From an uncultured Microbacterium sp. (GTDB lineage Bacteria; Actinomycetota; Actinomycetes; Actinomycetales; Microbacteriaceae): a DNA stretch of 35,312 nucleotides. Shown piece by piece: positions 31,074 to 35,312 of this stretch. The stretch is taken from the NCBI GenBank assembly GCA_913774845.1, contig CAJYJO010000051.1, forward strand, positions 1 through 35,312. Direction: 5' to 3'. Positions within the stretch are counted from its first letter, which is position 1; each line of letters opens with the position of its first letter. The notes under the pieces were generated by a model. It had not been told where the DNA came from and did no database searches. It saw only the letters and a list, made by a program, of their open reading frames with translations. The position numbers and the translations under genes were made by a program.

Positions 31074-31919
31074 ATGACGGATGCCACGACCTCCCTGCCC
31101 CCGATCGCGATCATCGGTGCGGGCTCGATGGGCGGAGCGATCCTCCACGGGCTCGTCGCCGCGGGGCTGACGGGCGGGGGAGTCACCGCGACGAACCGGA
31201 CGGTCGCCAAGGCGGCGGAGTTCGCCGGGCTCGAGGGTGTGACCAGCGTCGCGCTCGAGGAGGAGCCCGACGGCAACGCCCGTGCCGTGGCCGCTGCCGA
31301 CATCGTGCTCGTGGGCGTCAAGCCCGCGATGGTGCCCGACCTGCTCGACGAGATCGCTCCCCACCTGCGCTCCGGGGCGATCGTGGTGAGCCTGGCGGCG
31401 GGCGTCACCCTGGCCACCTTCGCCCGCCACCTGGGCGACGAGGTCGCGGCGCTGCGTTCGATGCCGAACACCCCCTCGCTCGTCGGCAAGGGCGTCACCG
31501 GTCTCGCCGCCGGAGACGCCGCCTCGGCGGACGATCTCGCGGTGGTGCGCCGGCTCTTCGAGACCGTGGGCTCCGTGGTGGAGGTCCCCGAGTCGCAGAT
31601 CGACGCGTTGTCGACCATCTCGGGTTCCGGACCCGCCTACGTGTTCCTGCTCGTCGAGCAGTTCACCGCGGCGGCCGAGCGGATGGGCTTCGACCACGAC
31701 CAGGCGCGTCTGCTCGCCGATCAGACCTTCATCGGGGCGACCGCTCTGATGGCCTCCGCCGACGTCGAACCCGCCGAGCTGCGCCGCCGCGTCACCAGCC
31801 CCAAGGGCACGACCGAGCGGGCCGTCGCGGTGCTGCAGGCCGCCCGTCTCGACGAGACGTTCACCGAAGCCGCCGAAGCCGCCCTCGCCCGGGCGAAAGA
31901 GCTCGCCGCCGGGAACTGA
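31074..31919 (+). CDS. proC: ProC, pyrroline-5-carboxylate reductase
   Basis: This 281-residue enzyme catalyses the last step of proline synthesis, reducing pyrroline-5-carboxylate with NAD(P)H. The Rossmann motif IAIIGAGSMGGAIL is at residues 11-24. The family signature region ISGSGPAYVFLLVEQF and the C-terminal RRVTSPKGTTERAV are intact. The ATG at 31074 follows TAGACT (31061-31066) by 7 nt and has no ribosome site, so the upstream in-frame ATG at 31035 is rejected. A DUF1905 gene follows after 1 nt, in the same transcript. Confidence 0.95.
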   Translation: MTDATTSLPPIAIIGAGSMGGAILHGLVAAGLTGGGVTATNRTVAKAAEFAGLEGVTSVALEEEPDGNARAVAAADIVLVGVKPAMVPDLLDEIAPHLRSGAIVVSLAAGVTLATFARHLGDEVAALRSMPNTPSLVGKGVTGLAAGDAASADDLAVVRRLFETVGSVVEVPESQIDALSTISGSGPAYVFLLVEQFTAAAERMGFDHDQARLLADQTFIGATALMASADVEPAELRRRVTSPKGTTERAVAVLQAARLDETFTEAAEAALARAKELAAGN

Positions 31920-31920
31920 C

Positions 31921-32208
31921 GTGCGTCTGCGCTTCTCGGGGCCGATCTGGTACTGGCGCGGTCCCGCACCGTTCCACTTCGTCACCGTGCCCGCCGCCGA
32001 GGCCGCGCTCATCGCCGGGATCGCCCCCGTCGTCACCTACGGCTGGGGCATGATCCCGGCATCCGTCACGATCGGCGCGACGACGGTGACGACCTCGCTG
32101 TGGCCGAAGGACGGCGGCTACGTCGTCCCCGTCAAGAAACCCCTCCAGGATGCCGAGCACCTCGGCGTCGACGACGAGGTCGAGGTCGTGCTCGACATCG
32201 ACGTCTAG
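31921..32208 (+). CDS. DUF1905 family protein
   Basis: The 95 residues match the small beta-barrel DUF1905 family: RFSGPIWYWRGPAPFHFVTVP, GWGMIPASVTIGATTVTTSL, VPVKKPLQDAEHLGVDDEVEVVL. Function of the family is not established. GTG start at 31921, 1 nt after the proC stop, means it is co-transcribed with proC and probably translated by re-initiation. Its stop TAG shares the CTAG tetranucleotide with the stop of the convergent potassium-channel regulator gene. Confidence 0.82.
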   Translation: MRLRFSGPIWYWRGPAPFHFVTVPAAEAALIAGIAPVVTYGWGMIPASVTIGATTVTTSLWPKDGGYVVPVKKPLQDAEHLGVDDEVEVVLDIDV

Positions 32209-32876
32209 CGGTCGAGGGCCGCGAACCGCTCGATGTCGCTGTTGGTGCCCGACACGATGATGAGGTCGTGGTTGGTGACCACGGTGTTCGCCTCGGCGTA
32301 GCGGAACGGGCGGCCGGGGCTCTTCACCCCGACGACGGTGACGTTGTACTTGGTGCGGACGCCGGATTCGTTGAGCCCGACGCCGCGCACGAGCCGCGGC
32401 GGGTACATCTTGGCCAGGACGAAGTCGTCGTCGAAGCGGATGAAATCGAGCATCCGACCGCTGACGAGGTGCGCGACACGCTCACCGGCTTCGGCCTCGG
32501 GGTAGATGACGTGGTTCGCGCCGACGCGCGCCAGGATCTTGCCGTGCGACTGCGAGACCGCCTTCGCCCAGATCTGCGGCACCTTCAGGTCGACGAGGTT
32601 CGCCGTGATGAGCACCGAGGCCTCGATCAGCGAGCCCACCGCCACCACGGCGACCTGGAAGTCCTGGGCGCCGATCTGACGCAGCGCGTCGATGTTGCGG
32701 GCATCGGCCTGCACGGCGTGCGTGACGCGCTCGGACCACTTCTGCACGAGCTCGAGGTTGCCGTCGACGGCGAGCACCTCGCGGTCGAGCCGGTCGAGCT
32801 CCCCGGCGCAGGCGGCGCCGAAGCGGCCGAGCCCGATCACCAGGACGGGCGCGTCGCTGCGAATCCGTTCAACCAA
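32205..32876 (-). CDS. ktrA: KtrA/TrkA-type RCK subunit of a potassium uptake system
   Basis: The 223 residues have an N-terminal RCK_N Rossmann domain (PVLVIGLGRFGAACAGELDR, then LAVDGNLELVQKW) and a C-terminal RCK_C domain. This is the one-Rossmann-domain size typical of KtrA rather than the double-length TrkA of E. coli. As a cytosolic ring it binds ATP/ADP and gates the membrane partner. It lies directly downstream of the channel gene with an 8-bp overlap, hence translational coupling. The gene ends in a CTAG that also provides the stop of the convergent DUF1905 gene. Confidence 0.9.
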   Translation of the reverse strand: MVERIRSDAPVLVIGLGRFGAACAGELDRLDREVLAVDGNLELVQKWSERVTHAVQADARNIDALRQIGAQDFQVAVVAVGSLIEASVLITANLVDLKVPQIWAKAVSQSHGKILARVGANHVIYPEAEAGERVAHLVSGRMLDFIRFDDDFVLAKMYPPRLVRGVGLNESGVRTKYNVTVVGVKSPGRPFRYAEANTVVTNHDLIIVSGTNSDIERFAALDR

Positions 32877-34311
32877 CGATCGGCCTTTCCACCGGCAGCG
32901 CGTACAGCTGCGAACGAGAAGACGCGGCGACCGCCGCGGCGAGAGTCACAGTACCAATGCGCCCCATGAACATCGTCGCCGCCAACACGTAGACGGCGGA
33001 ATCGGGCAGCTCGGCGGTCAGGCCGGTCGACAGCCCCACCGTGGCGAAGCTGGAGATGACGTCGAATAGCACGTACTCGATGGGCGCGTTGGTGATGCGG
33101 CTGATGATGACGGTCGACAGCGCCACGATGGTCGCGCCCCACGCCACGACCGACAGGGCCACGCGCTGCACGTCGCTCGGGATGCGACGGCCGAACGCCT
33201 GCACCGAAGGGCGACCCTTCGCCTCGGACCACACCGCCAGCGCCAGGACCGCCAGGGTCGTGACCTTGATGCCGCCGGCGGTGGATGCCGACCCCCCGCC
33301 GACGAACATGAGCATCGACCCGACGATGAGCGTCGCGCCGTTGAGGTCGCCGATGTCGATGACGCTGAACCCGCCGGACCGCGTCATCGCCGACAGGAAG
33401 AAGGCCTGGAAGGTGGTGTCCCAGGCGTCCATGCTGCCGAAGGTGAGGGGGTTGTCGTATTCCAGCAGCAGAATGACGCCCGCGCCGGCGACGAAGAGCA
33501 CCACGGTGGTGATGATCGTCAGCTTGGCGTGCAGCGACCACAGACGGAACCGCCAGTAGTGCCGCCACAGCGTGAAGATGACCGGGAAGCCGATCGATCC
33601 GAGGAAGACGCCCAGCATCAGCACGCTCAGCAGGAAGTAGTCCTTCGCGAACGGGGTGAGTCCGTCGGCGTTGGGGACGAACCCGGTGTTCGTGAACGCC
33701 ATGGCGGCGTAATACGGCGCCTCCCACAGAGCCACCAGTGGGTCGATGCCGCCGATGACGAGCGACGGGTAGATGAGGACGGTGAGCGCGGCCTCGATGA
33801 CGAGCGTCGACAGCGCGACGGTGCGCAGCAGCTGACCGACCTCCCCGAGGCGGACGGTCTGCCCCTCGTTGACGGGCCCGCCGTGCGCACGCAGCGGGTT
33901 GCTGTCGCCCGCGGCGATGAGCTTCGCGCGGAGCCCGAGACGCTTGGAGATGATCAAACCCAGGATCGACGCGAGGGTGAGCACGCCGAGTGCGCCGACG
34001 TTGACGCCGATGTAGGTGATGACGTGGCCCAGCGGCGACCACTGCGTGTACATGTTCACCGTCGACAGGCCGGTCACGCAGATGGTCGACACCGCCGTGA
34101 ACACCGCGTCGGCCAGGGGGACGCGCTGACCGTCGGCCGAGGCGGCGGGGAGGGAGAAGAGGGCCGTGAACAGCAGGATGAGCGTCGCGAAGACGAGGAC
34201 GGCGAACCGCGCGGGAGAGGCCGTCGTGAGGTTGCGCATGCGGTCCCATGCTTCGTAGGCGATGCGCCGCAGTCGCGTCGACAGTCGCGCCTCATTGGGC
34301 GTCGCCGCCAT
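32869..34311 (-). CDS. ktrB: KtrB/TrkH-type potassium channel subunit
   Basis: This 480-residue membrane protein has the four-fold M1-P-M2 layout of the Ktr/Trk/HKT superfamily. The pore loops with filter glycine regions are visible as STICVTGLSTV, FTNTGFVP, MTRSGGFSVIDI and FATVGLSTGLTA. The block GGGSASTAGGIKVTT follows the third pore. With the KtrA-like subunit it mediates potassium (or sodium-coupled potassium) uptake. The ATG at 34311 is preceded by GAGAGGAG (~34320-34327). The gene is divergent from an ArsR-type regulator gene, with overlapping promoter elements. Confidence 0.92.
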   Translation of the reverse strand: MAATPNEARLSTRLRRIAYEAWDRMRNLTTASPARFAVLVFATLILLFTALFSLPAASADGQRVPLADAVFTAVSTICVTGLSTVNMYTQWSPLGHVITYIGVNVGALGVLTLASILGLIISKRLGLRAKLIAAGDSNPLRAHGGPVNEGQTVRLGEVGQLLRTVALSTLVIEAALTVLIYPSLVIGGIDPLVALWEAPYYAAMAFTNTGFVPNADGLTPFAKDYFLLSVLMLGVFLGSIGFPVIFTLWRHYWRFRLWSLHAKLTIITTVVLFVAGAGVILLLEYDNPLTFGSMDAWDTTFQAFFLSAMTRSGGFSVIDIGDLNGATLIVGSMLMFVGGGSASTAGGIKVTTLAVLALAVWSEAKGRPSVQAFGRRIPSDVQRVALSVVAWGATIVALSTVIISRITNAPIEYVLFDVISSFATVGLSTGLTAELPDSAVYVLAATMFMGRIGTVTLAAAVAASSRSQLYALPVERPIVG

Positions 34312-34340
34312 GCGCCGCTCCTCTCGGTGACCGAACCCTC

Positions 34341-34371
34341 ATGGTACTCGGGCCATGGAGCCCGCTAATCT
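34341..34371. promoter_or_regulatory. Divergent promoter elements between ktrB and the ArsR-type gene
   Basis: Plus strand: TAATCT (34366-34371) ends 6 nt before the regulator ATG at 34378, a leaderless -10. Minus strand: a candidate TACCAT -10 (34346-34341) with a poor TTAGCG -35 (34368-34363), spacer 16 bp, would serve ktrB. The two signals overlap, so a regulator bound here could affect both genes. The ktrB promoter is low confidence. Confidence 0.4.
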
Positions 34372-34377
34372 GATGCC

Positions 34378-34773
34378 ATGGCGGACATCTTCGACGTGAT
34401 CGCTGACGGGACGCGTCGCGACATCCTTCAGCTCCTGCTCGATCGGGCGACCGGCGGGGAGCGCGGCACGAGCGTCTCGCAGATCGTGGCCGCGCTGGGC
34501 GTGAGCCAGCCCACGGTGTCCAAGCACCTCAAGGTGCTGCGTGAGGCCGAGCTGGTCTCGGTCCGCGAAGAAGGTCAGCACCGCTACTACAGCCTCGCCG
34601 TCGCCCCGCTCGACGAGGTCGACGACTGGCTCGTGCCCTTCTTCTCGGTGGATGCCGAGAACGAACCGGCCCTGCCGGAGTCGGCCGTCCACGCGGCCGA
34701 GGTCGTCGGCCGGGCTGCGGCCTCCGTCAAGCACTCCTTCTCGACGGCGCTGCGTAAGCTCCCCGGGCGGTGA
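34378..34773 (+). CDS. ArsR-family winged-helix transcription regulator
   Basis: The 131 residues begin MADIFDVIADGTRRDILQLL, typical of ArsR-type proteins. The HTH has VSQIVAALGVSQPTVSKHLKVLREAELV, and the wing is VREEGQHRYYSLAV. No cysteine metal-binding motif (CxC) is present in the DNA-binding helix region, so metal sensing is not supported. The ~50-residue C-terminal tail is hydrophilic. The ATG is 6 nt after TAATCT, leaderless. It is divergent from ktrB, whose expression it might control; its own regulation is also likely. Confidence 0.87.
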   Translation: MADIFDVIADGTRRDILQLLLDRATGGERGTSVSQIVAALGVSQPTVSKHLKVLREAELVSVREEGQHRYYSLAVAPLDEVDDWLVPFFSVDAENEPALPESAVHAAEVVGRAAASVKHSFSTALRKLPGR

Positions 34774-34779
34774 GCCGAT

Positions 34780-34805
34780 CGGATGCCGCTTGCGTACGGC
34801 ATCCG
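34780..34805 (+). terminator. Hairpin downstream of the ArsR-type gene
   Basis: Arms CGGATGCCG (34780-34788) and CGGCATCCG (34797-34805) are perfect complements around an 8-nt loop. They lie 6 bp after the stop, with no T-run following. The arms consist of two inverted copies of the octamer that is over-represented throughout the window. Confidence 0.5.
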
Positions 34806-34836
34806 GAATGCACGTTCGTCACAAGAAGCACACAGG

Positions 34837-34866
34837 TTTACAGGCGTCGCGCGCAGACCCTAGAGT
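34837..34866 (+). promoter_or_regulatory. Promoter of the BldC-like gene
   Basis: TTTACA (34837-34842) and TAGAGT (34861-34866) with an 18-bp spacer form a good sigma-70-type promoter. Transcription would start near 34873 and give a ~40-nt leader containing gaggggtgag before the ATG at 34913. Confidence 0.6.
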
Positions 34867-34912
34867 GTGCTCAGCATCAGAGGGTGGGTTCACCCGGAAC
34901 GAGGGGTGAGCG

Positions 34913-35104
34913 ATGGCCGAGCTGCCGGACGTGCGGTTCCTGACGGTCGCAGAGGTCGCCGAGCTCATGCGCGTGTCGAAGATGACGGTCTACCGTCTCG
35001 TGCACGCCGGAGAGCTTCCCGCGGTGCGCTTCGGGCGCAGCTATCGGGTGCCCGAATCGGCCGTCGTCGAAGCCGTGCAACGACCGGCGTCCGACGTCGG
35101 CTAG
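34913..35104 (+). CDS. bldC: BldC-like MerR-family DNA-binding protein
   Basis: This 63-residue protein is only a winged HTH of the excisionase/MerR type: FLTVAEVAELMRVSKMTVYRLVHAGELPAVRFGRSYRVPESAV. That size and pattern is the actinobacterial BldC group, which in Streptomyces binds tandem direct repeats cooperatively and holds back entry into development. In non-sporulating relatives the role is not settled. A leadered mRNA is predicted (ribosome site gaggggtg, 34901-34908). The gene end carries the -10 of the following ribosomal-protein gene. Confidence 0.85.
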   Translation: MAELPDVRFLTVAEVAELMRVSKMTVYRLVHAGELPAVRFGRSYRVPESAVVEAVQRPASDVG

Positions 35105-35107
35105 ACT
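35102..35107 (+). promoter_or_regulatory. -10 element upstream of the COX24-like gene
   Basis: TAGACT overlaps the TAG stop of the BldC-like gene and matches the TANNNT -10 pattern. The leader then contains a run of six T (~35119-35124) and a GAGG ribosome site (35177-35180), 6 nt before the GTG at 35187. No good -35 box is seen. Confidence 0.45.
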
Positions 35108-35186
35108 GATCCGAGGCTTTTTTCCAACGCCTGCTGTTCCCGGGGGCCGACATCGGCACCCAGACCCCGACTTAGTGAGGTTTTCC

Positions 35187-35285
35187 GTGGGTTCTGTCAT
35201 CAAGAAGCGCCGTAAGCGCATGGCGAAGAAGAAGCACCGCAAGCTGCTTCGCAAGACTCGTCACCAGCGCCGCAACAAGAAGTAA
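35187..35285 (+). CDS. Small basic ribosomal protein, AURKAIP1/COX24-domain (bS22-like)
   Basis: The product is 32 residues, almost half of them Lys or Arg: MGSVIKKRRKRMAKKKHRKL then LRKTRHQRRNKK. This is the actinobacterial AURKAIP1/COX24-domain protein; in mycobacteria the equivalent was seen as an extra protein of the ribosome (bS22). GTG start with GAGG at 35177-35180. The frame is complete and ends 27 bp before the window end. Codon use (many AAG, CGC, CGT) fits a highly expressed gene. Confidence 0.9.
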   Translation: MGSVIKKRRKRMAKKKHRKLLRKTRHQRRNKK

Positions 35286-35312
35286 GCGGCCACCACACCG
35301 AGCGCCTGTCCG

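Noticed and set aside
1-35312. tRNA, rRNA, IS element or prophage
   Set aside because: I looked on both strands and saw no tRNA-like sequence, no transposase motifs with terminal repeats and no phage genes. The HNH gene alone does not indicate a mobile element.

Overview
The window is about 35 kb of very GC-rich DNA from an actinobacterium. It most likely comes from the family Microbacteriaceae and plausibly the genus Microbacterium. This is inferred from gene content: a DUF222/HNH '13E12-type' protein, a DUF2510-Excalibur protein, a BldC-type regulator beside a tiny COX24-like ribosomal protein, an F420-type luciferase-like oxidoreductase, and many leaderless genes. The region looks chromosomal. 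I see no rRNA, tRNA, CRISPR array, insertion sequence, phage or plasmid gene.

Layout. 1-1.4 kb: the 3' part of an HNH endonuclease gene with an alanine-coding microsatellite, followed by a duplicated gene end and a 6-bp-period tract. 1.4-9.2 kb: HAD phosphatase, DUF2510/Excalibur surface protein, Cys/Met-metabolism PLP enzyme divergent from an amino-acid permease, flavin amine oxidase, rhodanese-type sulfurtransferase, and a two-domain GNAT protein. 9.2-12 kb (minus strand): small membrane protein, VOC protein, AlkA-like DNA glycosylase, and a winged-helix regulator preceded by a 33-residue leaderless Cys-rich leader peptide. 12.2-17.6 kb: a small GNAT-like gene, two small acidic hypothetical genes, sbcD-sbcC and a small membrane protein. 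17.8-21.4 kb: a drug-type MFS exporter, nucleosidase, aldo/keto reductase and two coupled membrane microproteins with a repeated gene end. 21.4-28.9 kb: DUF427 protein, glutamine-dependent nadE, a large RecB-like nuclease/helicase, upp and tadA. 28.9-32.2 kb: F420-type oxidoreductase and alpha/beta hydrolase in one operon, then proC and a DUF1905 gene. 32.2-35.3 kb: ktrA/ktrB-type potassium uptake, an ArsR regulator, a BldC-like regulator and a 32-residue basic ribosomal protein.

How parts work together. DNA maintenance is represented by the AlkA-like glycosylase, SbcCD and the nuclease/helicase. A sulfur theme (PLP enzyme, sulfurtransferase, nucleosidase, Cys-rich leader before a regulator) may be coincidental but can be tested.

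The most interesting signals are these. (1) The leaderless Cys-codon leader peptide has a near-consensus promoter upstream of a receiver-less winged-helix regulator, and looks like a cysteine-responsive attenuation unit. (2) A non-palindromic octamer, GGATGCCG, is strongly over-represented on both strands. (3) Sixteen genes start 6 or 7 nt after a TANNNT-like -10 element, and two more start 8 nt after one, indicating widespread leaderless transcription.
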